Source of the DNA: Pontibacter aquaedesilientis
Lineage (GTDB): Bacteria > Bacteroidota > Bacteroidia > Cytophagales > Hymenobacteraceae
Assembly (NCBI RefSeq): GCF_014773225.1
Contig: NZ_JACXAJ010000008.1
Location: forward strand, 62,001-126,000
Length of the DNA: 64,000 nt
Direction: 5' to 3'
The notes below the pieces were generated by a model. That model saw nothing but the letters and a program-made list of their open reading frames with translations. It was not told the origin of the DNA and searched no databases. Position 1 is the stretch's first letter. Every line of letters starts with the position of its first letter. Made by a program: the position numbers and the translations under genes. Of this stretch, positions 32,928 to 41,012 are shown piece by piece.

Positions 32928-35411
32928 ATGAACTATACATCAAAGAACTACTTCAACAACCTTTTGTTCGGAAACATGTCGATTGAAGACAGCGATGACC
33001 TGATTCCTGTTATTACCACTGACCCTGACGAAGAAATGCTTCCGGAGGATATGCCCGGCGAACTGCCTATACTGGCCGTGCGCAACACGGTGCTGTTCCC
33101 GGGTGTGGTGCTACCGATTACCGTAAGCCGCAAAAAATCAGTACGCCTGGTGCGCAAGGCCCACAAAGGCGACAAGATCATCGGGGTGGTGGCGCAACGC
33201 AATACTAACAGCGACGACCCTACTGCGGAAGACCTGTATGATACCGGCACGATGGCCAAGATCCTGAAAATGCTGGTGCTGCCCGACGGCAACACGACCA
33301 TCATCATTCAGGGCCAGAGCCGCTTCAAGATAGACGAGGTTACGCAAGAAGACCCTTACCTGTCGGCTAAGGTGAGCTACTGCCAGGACACATTCCCGAA
33401 CAAGAAAAGCAAAGAGGTAAAGGCGCTGGTGCATTCGCTCAAAGACGCGGCTGCCAAAATGCTCAAGCTTAACCCCGAAATTCCGCAGGAAGCCCAGGTA
33501 GCCCTTGACAATATTGACAGCCCAAGTTTCCTGACGCATTTCTTGTCGAGTAACCTGAATGTGGATGTGGCGCAGAAGCAGAAGCTTCTGGAAGTGAACG
33601 ACGGGGTGGAGCGTGGTACGCAACTCCTCGAAATCATGCTGCGCGAGATTCAGCTGCTCGAACTCAAGCAGGAGATTCACAGCAAGGTGCACACCGACAT
33701 CGATCAGCAGCAGCGCGACTACTTTTTGCGTCAGCAGATCAAAGTGTTGCAGGACGAGTTGGGGCAGGAGGGACCCGATCAGGAAATTGAGCGCTTCCGT
33801 GAGCGTGCCGCCAAGAAAAAGTGGCCGGAGCAGGTGGCCAAGCACGTGCAGAAAGAACTGGAGCGACTGGCTCGTCTTAACCCACAGGCTGCGGAATACC
33901 CGGTAGCGGTGAACTACATCGAATTCTTGCTAGACCTGCCCTGGAATGAAACCACCAAAGACAATTTTAACCTGAAGCGCACCAAAAAAATACTGGACGC
34001 CGATCATTATGGTCTGGAGAAAGTAAAGGAGCGCATACTGGAATACCTGGCTGTACTGAAGCTCAAGCAGGACATGAAAGCTCCTATTTTGTGTCTCTAT
34101 GGACCTCCGGGTGTGGGTAAAACATCACTGGGCCGTTCCATTGCCACTGCATTGGGGCGTAAATATGTCAGAATGTCACTGGGCGGCGTGCGGGATGAGG
34201 CCGAGATTCGTGGTCACCGCCGTACTTATGTGGGGGCCATGCCGGGCAAAATCATTAGCCAGATCAAAAAAGTGGGATCTTCCAATCCTGTGATCATACT
34301 CGACGAGATCGATAAGCTAGCCTCTGATTTTCGGGGCGACCCGTCTTCGGCTTTGCTGGAAGTGCTGGACCCGGAGCAGAACCATACCTTCATGGACAAC
34401 TACCTGGACGTGGAATACGACCTCTCCAAGGTACTGTTCATTGCCACAGCCAATTCCCTAGAGACCATACAGCCTGCCCTGCGCGACCGTATGGAGATCA
34501 TTGAGCTCACGGGTTATACCATGGAAGAAAAAACCGAGATCGCCAAACGCCACCTCGTGCCGAAGCAAGTGAAAGAGCATGGTCTGGAGGAAGAGGACGT
34601 GAAAATGCCGAAGGCTACGATCCAGAAAGTGATCGAGGACTATACCCGTGAGTCAGGGGTACGAAGCCTGGAGCGTAAGATCGGGCGGGTAATCCGCAAC
34701 ACAGCGAAAATGAAGGCGATGGAAGAAGAATATGTTCCGACCATCAAACCGGAGGACGTCGTGAAAATTCTTGGCCCGGAAACTTTTGACAAGGAAATCT
34801 ACCAGGACATAGATACTGCTGGTGTGGTTACAGGCTTGGCCTGGACCTCGGTAGGTGGTGATATTCTGTTTATCGAGTCGATTCTTAGCAAAGGCAAAGG
34901 CAAGCTGACCTTGTCTGGCCAATTAGGCGATGTGATGAAAGAGTCGGCCATGACAGCCCTCTCTTACCTGCGTGCCCATGCCGAGCTGCTGGACATCGAC
35001 TACCGCATATTCGAGCAATACGACTTGCACATTCACTTCCCGGAAGGCGCCGTTCCGAAAGACGGTCCTTCGGCAGGTATAGCCATTTTCACATCGATTG
35101 CTTCGGTGTTCACGCAACGCAAAGTGAAGTCGCGCCTGGCTATGACCGGTGAGATTACGCTGCGTGGCAAGGTGTTGCCGGTAGGAGGTATAAAAGAGAA
35201 GATTCTGGCTGCGAAGCGTGCCGGAATATCCGATATCATTCTTTGCAAAAAGAACCGGAAAGACATTAGCGAGATACCGGAGCAGTATATCAAAGGGCTG
35301 CACATCCATTATGTGGACCGTGTAGACGAAGTAATTCAGATTGCGTTGCTGAAGCAGAAAGTAAAGCACCCGCTGAAACTGGTTGTGACCGAGAATAATA
35401 AGAGTGAGTAA
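32928..35411 (+). CDS. lon: ATP-dependent protease Lon
   Basis: 827 residues from the ATG at 32928; another ATG at 32976 is possible. The frame is open 156 bases further up, but that part holds a kinase-like remnant and a likely promoter (TATCTTTA at 32895-32902), so it is left out. The N-terminal LON substrate domain is LPILAVRNTVLFPGVVLPITV; the AAA+ Walker A is GPPGVGKTS and the Walker B ILDEIDKL. The C-terminal protease has the catalytic Ser in KDGPSAGIA and the Lys in GGIKEKILAAKRAG, both intact. Degrades misfolded and regulatory proteins in the cytoplasm. It is followed by a 201-bp spacer and hslU. Confidence 0.96.
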   Translation: MNYTSKNYFNNLLFGNMSIEDSDDLIPVITTDPDEEMLPEDMPGELPILAVRNTVLFPGVVLPITVSRKKSVRLVRKAHKGDKIIGVVAQRNTNSDDPTAEDLYDTGTMAKILKMLVLPDGNTTIIIQGQSRFKIDEVTQEDPYLSAKVSYCQDTFPNKKSKEVKALVHSLKDAAAKMLKLNPEIPQEAQVALDNIDSPSFLTHFLSSNLNVDVAQKQKLLEVNDGVERGTQLLEIMLREIQLLELKQEIHSKVHTDIDQQQRDYFLRQQIKVLQDELGQEGPDQEIERFRERAAKKKWPEQVAKHVQKELERLARLNPQAAEYPVAVNYIEFLLDLPWNETTKDNFNLKRTKKILDADHYGLEKVKERILEYLAVLKLKQDMKAPILCLYGPPGVGKTSLGRSIATALGRKYVRMSLGGVRDEAEIRGHRRTYVGAMPGKIISQIKKVGSSNPVIILDEIDKLASDFRGDPSSALLEVLDPEQNHTFMDNYLDVEYDLSKVLFIATANSLETIQPALRDRMEIIELTGYTMEEKTEIAKRHLVPKQVKEHGLEEEDVKMPKATIQKVIEDYTRESGVRSLERKIGRVIRNTAKMKAMEEEYVPTIKPEDVVKILGPETFDKEIYQDIDTAGVVTGLAWTSVGGDILFIESILSKGKGKLTLSGQLGDVMKESAMTALSYLRAHAELLDIDYRIFEQYDLHIHFPEGAVPKDGPSAGIAIFTSIASVFTQRKVKSRLAMTGEITLRGKVLPVGGIKEKILAAKRAGISDIILCKKNRKDISEIPEQYIKGLHIHYVDRVDEVIQIALLKQKVKHPLKLVVTENNKSE

Positions 35412-35527
35412 TTAGCGTAAGCAGGCTATGCCGCGTTCTCTCCTGAAACCCTCCGTATGTGGTTTAGGCACAGGGTGGCTATTGCTTTGGGCAGTACCTG
35501 ACATTAAAAAGCTACTGTTATACGGAC

Positions 35528-35542
35528 ACGTTTCCGAAACGT
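35528..35542. promoter_or_regulatory. Interrupted palindrome upstream of hslU
   Basis: ACGTTTC-C-GAAACGT, two 7-bp arms around one base, 70 bases before the hslU start and inside the lon-hslU spacer. Could be an operator site; no regulator identified. Confidence 0.3.
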
Positions 35543-35612
35543 AGGAGTAAAAAGTAAGGCAGTTTATGGCCCTGTGGGGTAACTGTCAGGTTTTTAATTT
35601 TAAAATATCGAA

Positions 35613-37007
35613 ATGTTAGATTCAATTGAGCATTTGACACCAGCCCAGATTGTTGAGGAGCTGGATAAATATATCATCGGGCAGAAAGACGCTAAACGCA
35701 ATGTGGCCATCGCGCTGCGTAACCGCTGGCGCCGCATGAACGCTGACGAAAGCATCCGCCGCGATATTGTGCCCAACAACATCCTGATGATCGGTGCAAC
35801 CGGCGTGGGTAAGACCGAAATTGCCCGTCGCCTGGCCAAAATCGCCGATGCCCCCTTTACTAAGGTAGAGGCCTCTAAATTTACAGAAGTAGGCTACGTG
35901 GGCCGCGATGTGGAAAGCATGGTGCGCGACCTGGTGGAGCAATCTGTGAACATGGTGAAAACCAAAAAGAAGGAGGAAGTGAAGCAGAAGGCTGCCGAGG
36001 CGGTGGAAGACATCATTCTGGATGCGCTGATTCCGCCGATACAGGGAGGACGCGCGACCCCCGGCTACTCCAGCACAACCGAGCCCAATGCCATGCCCGA
36101 CAACGACTACGAGCTGAATGAGCGCACCCGTGAGAAGTTCAGGGAGAAAATCCGCAACGGCGAACTAGAAGACCGCAAAATTGAAATCCGCATTCAGCAG
36201 AGCGCCATGCCAGGTATGGGCGTGATGGGCCCGGGTATGGACGAAGCCTCTATGATGAATATTCAGGAGATGATCAGCGGCATGATGCCCAAAAAGACCA
36301 AGAAGCGCAAAGTAACCATTGCTGAAGCCCGCAAGATTCTGTTGGAGGAAGAGGCGTCTAAGCTTATTGATATGGATGAGGTGAAGGAAGAGGCCATCTT
36401 TAAGGCTGAAAACTCCGGCGTGATCTTTATCGACGAGATTGACAAAGTGGCCAGCGCCAGCAGCAAAGGCAGTGGGCCGGACGTGAGCCGCGAAGGCGTG
36501 CAGCGTGACCTGTTGCCGATCGTAGAAGGTTCTACGGTAAACACCAAGTATGGCGTCATCAACACCGACCACATTCTGTTCATTGCAGCGGGTGCCTTTC
36601 ATGTGGCCAAGCCATCAGACCTTATACCTGAGTTACAGGGCCGTTTCCCGATCAGAGTAGAGCTGCAAAGCCTCACCAAAGATGACTTTTACCAAATCCT
36701 GAAGTTCCCGAAAAACGCGCTGACCAAACAGTATGTAGCATTGCTGGCAGCCGAGAATGTAGAGCTTAGCTTTGCTGACGAAGCACTGGATGAGATCGCG
36801 AACATCGCCTTTGAAGTAAACTCGGAGGTGGAGAACATCGGTGCCCGCCGTCTGCACACGGTGATGAGCCGCCTGCTCAACGACATCCTCTTCGATGTGC
36901 CAGACAAGATCGGCCCGAACGCCCACATCATGGTAAACCGCGAGATGGTACTGGAAAGGCTGTCTGATATGGTGAAGAACAGGGATTTGAGCCAGTATAT
37001 TCTGTAA
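35613..37007 (+). CDS. hslU: ATP-dependent protease ATPase subunit HslU
   Basis: 464-residue AAA+ unfoldase of the HslUV complex. N-terminal LTPAQIVEELDKYIIGQKDAKRNVAIALRNRWRR block, Walker A GATGVGKTE (about 59-67), the intermediate I domain (about 110-240) with the Met-rich MPGMGVMGPGMDEASMMNI, Walker B VIFIDEIDKV and the sensor region QGRFPIRVEL. The extreme C-terminus (LSQYIL) is the tail that docks into the HslV peptidase. No hslV is in this window, which is less usual because the pair is mostly adjacent. A hairpin terminator lies about 165 bases downstream. Confidence 0.96.
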   Translation: MLDSIEHLTPAQIVEELDKYIIGQKDAKRNVAIALRNRWRRMNADESIRRDIVPNNILMIGATGVGKTEIARRLAKIADAPFTKVEASKFTEVGYVGRDVESMVRDLVEQSVNMVKTKKKEEVKQKAAEAVEDIILDALIPPIQGGRATPGYSSTTEPNAMPDNDYELNERTREKFREKIRNGELEDRKIEIRIQQSAMPGMGVMGPGMDEASMMNIQEMISGMMPKKTKKRKVTIAEARKILLEEEASKLIDMDEVKEEAIFKAENSGVIFIDEIDKVASASSKGSGPDVSREGVQRDLLPIVEGSTVNTKYGVINTDHILFIAAGAFHVAKPSDLIPELQGRFPIRVELQSLTKDDFYQILKFPKNALTKQYVALLAAENVELSFADEALDEIANIAFEVNSEVENIGARRLHTVMSRLLNDILFDVPDKIGPNAHIMVNREMVLERLSDMVKNRDLSQYIL

Positions 37008-37029
37008 GTTTAGGAGTTGAGGAAGTTAG
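37006..37029 (+). repeat. Degenerate 8-bp tandem repeat, left block
   Basis: AAGTTTAG, GAGTTGAG, GAAGTTAG, directly after the hslU stop. AGTTTAGGAGTT (37007-37018) is perfectly inverted as AACTCCTAAACT at 37729-37740. Same style as the repeat at 15.2 kb. Confidence 0.6.
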
Positions 37030-37067
37030 AAACGGGTAAACCTCAACTCAAATCATACAAAGCAAGA

Positions 37068-37165
37068 ACAGGTCGCGACCTGTCCGAATCATGCTTAAGT
37101 TTTTTAAAGAACTGGCGCGGGAATTATTCCCGTGACTTGCATATAAGAGCGAGTCTGTGACTCGC
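37068..37165. repeat. Cluster of three near-perfect hairpins (REP-like)
   Basis: ACAGGTCGCGACCTGT (37068-37083, perfect 16-bp palindrome); CGGGAAT-T-ATTCCCG (37118-37132); GCGAGTC-TGT-GACTCGC (37149-37165). They are spaced 30-35 and 16 bases apart, with a short T-run after the first one. No coding potential. Resembles dispersed REP elements; a transposase gene of the REP-associated type is not in the window. Confidence 0.6.
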
Positions 37166-37172
37166 CAAAATG

Positions 37173-37213
37173 AAAAGCTGGTGTTTCCGCGAAGGCAGAG
37201 ACATCAGCTTTTT
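37173..37213 (+). terminator. Terminator before the orphan gene
   Basis: 12-bp stem AAAAGCTGGTGT/ACATCAGCTTTT (37173-37184, 37201-37212; one G-T wobble) with a 16-base loop and a T-run. Confidence 0.7.
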
Positions 37214-37254
37214 AGGTTAAGCGAATTCGCTACTTGCAGTCAAGTGATTTTCCT

Positions 37255-37683
37255 ATGAATAGAACGCAGTTTTCTCAGTTATTGGCTGTCCTAACATTGT
37301 TTTTAGTGTTAGGCGCTGTTTTGTCTTACTTTCTATTGCTAGATGTGTCCACTTCGAAACATGTGAAAGAGATGAGACATTTCTTTTCCACTGTAGACAG
37401 CTGTGAGTCGGCTATTTCAAAGGCAGAAACAGACCATAACAAAGGAGAATTCAAGATGTACTTCAGTAGTGGGTTTGATGCATATGAAAATAAGTTTCCA
37501 TTCACATTCTACAAGCGCATAGAGGAACAATATGGGATCGAGATTATCTATACTGGTGATGTAGGGCATCCCTATTTCAGTTGTTATAATCTCAAAATGG
37601 ATAGTCTGTTAATTGAGAAGATCGGCTATAAGACAATAGAAAACCTTTACAAGGCAATGCATAGAGAGCAGTATCCGGATTAA
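37255..37683 (+). CDS. Orphan membrane-anchored protein in an AT-rich island
   Basis: 142-residue protein from the ATG at 37255 (the frame is open back to a TTG 21 bases earlier). It has one N-terminal hydrophobic helix (about 8-30), then a soluble domain with paired Cys (SCESAISKAE and FSCYNLK) and a tail FYKRIEEQYGIEIIYTGDVGHPYF. No family recognised. Base composition and codon use are AT-rich against hslU and SDR on either side, and repeats flank it on both sides, all signs of an acquired segment. It may be a real gene (a signal anchor and a regular reading frame) but homologues cannot be checked here. Confidence 0.55.
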   Translation: MNRTQFSQLLAVLTLFLVLGAVLSYFLLLDVSTSKHVKEMRHFFSTVDSCESAISKAETDHNKGEFKMYFSSGFDAYENKFPFTFYKRIEEQYGIEIIYTGDVGHPYFSCYNLKMDSLLIEKIGYKTIENLYKAMHREQYPD

Positions 37684-37728
37684 AGTATCCCCATTCACAC
37701 CCTATCCGTAATCTGAAGAACAACCCTT

Positions 37729-37754
37729 AACTCCTAAACTCTCAAACTCCCAAA
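37729..37754 (+). repeat. Degenerate 8-bp tandem repeat, right block
   Basis: CTCCTAAA, CTCTCAAA, CTCCCAAA, followed by CTTTC, ending 6 bases before the SDR start. AACTCCTAAACT at 37729-37740 inverts the left block at 37007-37018. Confidence 0.65.
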
Positions 37755-37759
37755 CTTTC

Positions 37760-38494
37760 ATGAACTACTACTTCATCACCGGAACGAGCAAAGGTATAGG
37801 CAAGGCCATCGCAGAGGAACTTCTTAAGGACGAGCACAACTGTGTGATTGGCGTATGCCGCAACAGTACCATACAGCATAAGAACTACCGCCACCAGCCA
37901 CTGGATTTCTCGGACATACCTGCCGTGGAGCATAACCTGCACAAGGTGTTTCTACCTTACAAAGACGCCGAGCGATTGGTGCTGATCAACAATGCTGGGG
38001 TGCTGGGTGACATCGGGTATGTGGGCGAAGGTATGCCAAACGAGCGTTTTGAGTTCGTGTTTGATATCAACGTGATCGTGCCGGCTATGCTTATGAACAG
38101 CTTTCTGCAGGTGTACCAGCCGCTGCAAGTCCCCAAAGTAATAGTCAACATCAGTTCTGGTGCAGGGCAGCACCCGATTGATGGGTGGGCGAGTTACTGC
38201 GCTTCCAAGGCGGCGATCGACATGCTTTCGCAAACCATACAGCAGGAGCAAAATGTGCGCGGCTCTGGGGTGCGGGTATACGCCCTTTCGCCAGGCGTGG
38301 TGGATACGGCCATGCAGGAGCACATCCGTGAAAGCGATGAAGAGAAGTTTAGCAACGTGCAGCGTTTCCGCGATTATAAAGAGCAAGGCGAACTGGCATC
38401 ACCGGAAGAGGTGGGACGCAAGATCGTCTGGTTCCTCAACAATACCGATGATTTTGGAGAAGTGCTGGTCTCGGTGCGGGACATGCAGGTATAA
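37760..38494 (+). CDS. Short-chain dehydrogenase/reductase
   Basis: 244-residue Rossmann-fold enzyme of the SDR superfamily. The cofactor motif is TGTSKGIGKAI at 8-18 (T-G-x3-G-x-G), NNAGVLGDIGYVGEG follows at about 76-90, and the catalytic Ser and Y-x-x-x-K are in NISSGAGQHPIDGWASYCASKAA (about 130-152). No nearby redox partner. The substrate is unknown; the shape is that of a 'classical' SDR. A strong terminator hairpin follows 12 bases after the stop. Confidence 0.9.
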   Translation: MNYYFITGTSKGIGKAIAEELLKDEHNCVIGVCRNSTIQHKNYRHQPLDFSDIPAVEHNLHKVFLPYKDAERLVLINNAGVLGDIGYVGEGMPNERFEFVFDINVIVPAMLMNSFLQVYQPLQVPKVIVNISSGAGQHPIDGWASYCASKAAIDMLSQTIQQEQNVRGSGVRVYALSPGVVDTAMQEHIRESDEEKFSNVQRFRDYKEQGELASPEEVGRKIVWFLNNTDDFGEVLVSVRDMQV

Positions 38495-38506
38495 AGCAGT
38501 TAAGCC

Positions 38507-38546
38507 AAAACAAAAGCCTTGTCATAAAGACAGGGCTTTTGTTTTT
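38507..38546 (+). terminator. Terminator of the SDR gene
   Basis: 17-bp stem (38507-38523 with 38529-38545, one wobble), 5-base ATAAA loop, T-rich end. Confidence 0.85.
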
Positions 38547-38617
38547 ACCGGAAGGCAATAGATATAGGTGCTATACCTGTTGTGTAAGGCAGCCAATACG
38601 TCCATATAGTTCAAAGC

Positions 38618-38625
38618 TATTTTTG
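38618..38625 (+). promoter_or_regulatory. Candidate -7 box upstream of DUF4212
   Basis: TATTTTTG matches TAnnTTTG exactly, 120 bases before the DUF4212 start. No TTG at the right distance, so moderate support. Confidence 0.35.
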
Positions 38626-38744
38626 TTATTCTTCTGGAGTTGTGCTAATTTAATCAACTGTAGTACAGCACGCTCTAGCCCGGCAACATCTAATTACTGA
38701 CTTTGGGCGGGCAGCTAAGTCTTACCTAACAATCAAGCCATCTT

Positions 38745-39008
38745 ATGGAGAATGACAAAAAAAGCATGCGGGAGTACTGGCGGCGCAACATCCGGTTACT
38801 GTTAATACTACTGGGCCTATGGTTCGCTGTATCCTATGTGTTCGGAATTCTGCTGGTAGACGAAATGAATGCTTTCCGGCTGGGCGGTTTCAAGTTAGGC
38901 TTCTGGTTTGCGCAGCAGGGGGCAATTTATGCCTTCGTGCTCATTATTTTCATTTATGTGTGGCTGATGAACAGGCTCGATCGCGAGTTTGATGTAAACG
39001 AAGACTAA
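38745..39008 (+). CDS. DUF4212 small subunit of a sodium:solute symporter
   Basis: 87-residue protein with two membrane helices (about 17-37 and 55-75) and the family feature REYWRRNIRLLLILLGLWFAVSY. DUF4212 genes typically stand directly in front of a VC_2705-type sodium:solute symporter, as here (28 bases), and are thought to form a two-component transporter. Ends in an acidic tail. Confidence 0.9.
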   Translation: MENDKKSMREYWRRNIRLLLILLGLWFAVSYVFGILLVDEMNAFRLGGFKLGFWFAQQGAIYAFVLIIFIYVWLMNRLDREFDVNED

Positions 39009-39035
39009 CCAATCTCAACCAAAGCATTCAGCACG

Positions 39036-40727
39036 ATGGATATCCTAACCTGGACCTACCTCATAGTGGGGCTAACCTTCGCCTTGTACATCGGTATTGC
39101 AATCTGGTCGCGGGCCGGTTCCACCAAAGAATTCTATGTGGCCGGTGGCGGCGTGAGCCCTTTGGCTAACGGGATGGCCACGGCAGCCGACTGGATGTCG
39201 GCCGCCTCGTTCATTTCGATGGCAGGCCTGATTTCGTTTATGGGCTACGACGGCTCGGTATACCTGATGGGCTGGACGGGCGGCTATGTGTTACTGGCCC
39301 TACTCCTGGCCCCATACCTGCGCAAGTTCGGCAAGTTCACCGTTCCTGATTTTGTGGGCGACCGCTATTATTCCAAAACCGCCCGGCTGGTGGCGGTGGT
39401 CTGTGCCATTTTCATTTCTTTTACCTACGTGGCCGGCCAAATGCGTGGTGTGGGCATTGTGTTCTCCCGTTTCCTGGAAGTACAGATCGAAACAGGGGTA
39501 ATCATCGGTATGGTGATCGTGTTGTTTTATGCCGTGCTGGGCGGTATGAAAGGCATTACCTATACCCAGGTGGCCCAGTACTGTGTCCTGATTTTCGCAT
39601 ACATGGTACCGGCTATTTTTATCTCGATGATGCTGACAGGCAACCCGGTTCCGCAACTGGGTCTGGGCGGCACTTTGGCCGATGGTACTTACCTGCTCGA
39701 CAGACTGGATGGCATGCTGACCGAGTTGGGCTTCGTGGCCTATACCGACGGTAGCAAGGCCACAATTGACGTGTTTTTTATTACGGCTGCCCTGATGGTA
39801 GGGACAGCGGGACTGCCGCATGTTATTGTGCGATTTTTTACGGTTCCGAGGGTAAAAGACGCCCGCAAGTCGGCAGGTTATGCGTTGGTGTTTATTGCCA
39901 TACTATACACAGCCGCGCCTGCAGTGGGGGCTTTTGGTATGTACAACATGCTGCAAACCACGAGCAACCAACCCATGGCTTCTATGCCGCAATGGGTAAA
40001 CAACTGGGAGAAAACCGGACTGATTGGCGTGGACGACAAGAACGGTGATGGCCGCATTCAGTATGCGAAAGACCCTGCCGTGAACGAACTCAAAATCGAC
40101 AAAGACATCATGGTGCTGGCGAACCCGGAGATTGCTAGGCTGCCCAACTGGGTGATTGCCCTGGTAGCGGCCGGTGGTCTGGCAGCGGCGCTTTCCACAG
40201 CGGCCGGTCTTTTGCTGGTCATTTCCACCTCCATCGCACACGACTTGCTCAAAAAGTCGGTTATGACAGGTATATCCGAGCGGCAGGAACTGATTGCGGC
40301 CCGTCTGGCAGCGACTTTTGCGGTAGTGGTGGCCGGTTACTTTGGCATCAATCCGCTTGGTTTTGTGGCGGAGGTAGTGGCTTTTGCTTTTGGTCTGGCC
40401 GCTGCTTCGTTCTTCCCGGTCATCATCATGGGCATCTTCTCGAAGCGTATGAACAAGCAAGGTGCGATAGGGGGCATGATCTCAGGGCTCTTGTTCACGA
40501 TCAGCTACATTTACTACTTCAAATTCATGAACCCAGCCGCCAACATACCTGAGAACTGGTTCATGGAGATTTCTCCGGAAGGTATAGGAACCGTCGGGAT
40601 GATTATCAACTTCGGGGTATCCTTCATTATCTCCCGCTTTACTCCGGCTCCACCAGCCCACATTCAGGATTTGGTAGAGGACATCCGCATACCGAGAGGA
40701 GCAGGTGCTGTTGTGGCAAAACATTAA
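39036..40727 (+). CDS. Sodium:solute symporter (ActP-like)
   Basis: 563-residue SSS-family transporter with about 13 membrane helices. A helix-breaking GGGVSPLANGMATAADWMSAASF segment near residue 36 and the sodium-site-like stretch VGTAGLPHVIVRFFTVPRVKDAR (about 250-272) are typical of the acetate/ActP branch. An insert with KNGDGRIQYAKDPAVNELK between helices is hydrophilic. The DUF4212 gene precedes it and acetyl-CoA synthetase follows 285 bases later, so the substrate is probably acetate or another short carboxylate (inference from context and branch). Confidence 0.9.
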   Translation: MDILTWTYLIVGLTFALYIGIAIWSRAGSTKEFYVAGGGVSPLANGMATAADWMSAASFISMAGLISFMGYDGSVYLMGWTGGYVLLALLLAPYLRKFGKFTVPDFVGDRYYSKTARLVAVVCAIFISFTYVAGQMRGVGIVFSRFLEVQIETGVIIGMVIVLFYAVLGGMKGITYTQVAQYCVLIFAYMVPAIFISMMLTGNPVPQLGLGGTLADGTYLLDRLDGMLTELGFVAYTDGSKATIDVFFITAALMVGTAGLPHVIVRFFTVPRVKDARKSAGYALVFIAILYTAAPAVGAFGMYNMLQTTSNQPMASMPQWVNNWEKTGLIGVDDKNGDGRIQYAKDPAVNELKIDKDIMVLANPEIARLPNWVIALVAAGGLAAALSTAAGLLLVISTSIAHDLLKKSVMTGISERQELIAARLAATFAVVVAGYFGINPLGFVAEVVAFAFGLAAASFFPVIIMGIFSKRMNKQGAIGGMISGLLFTISYIYYFKFMNPAANIPENWFMEISPEGIGTVGMIINFGVSFIISRFTPAPPAHIQDLVEDIRIPRGAGAVVAKH

Positions 40728-41012
40728 AGCAGATCGGGCAGGTAGTCTTGTTAGCTAAAACCGGAGTAGTCTGTTGTGCCGCTGCTTGCCTTGTGGTATT
40801 CTGTCTGGTTAACTCAAAGGGTGATTATAAGACTGAGAATAGGGCATTTTACAAGGAAGATGGCTATATTTAGATCATCGACGATATATTTCTAACTGCC
40901 ATGTGAGCAATATCTCTAGGGAAATTGGAGCCCGCCCATGAACCGAGGAACCAGAATGCCATCTGATAAAAACACCTGAACCTAAAACACTAAACTAAAC
41001 TTACCTGTCACC

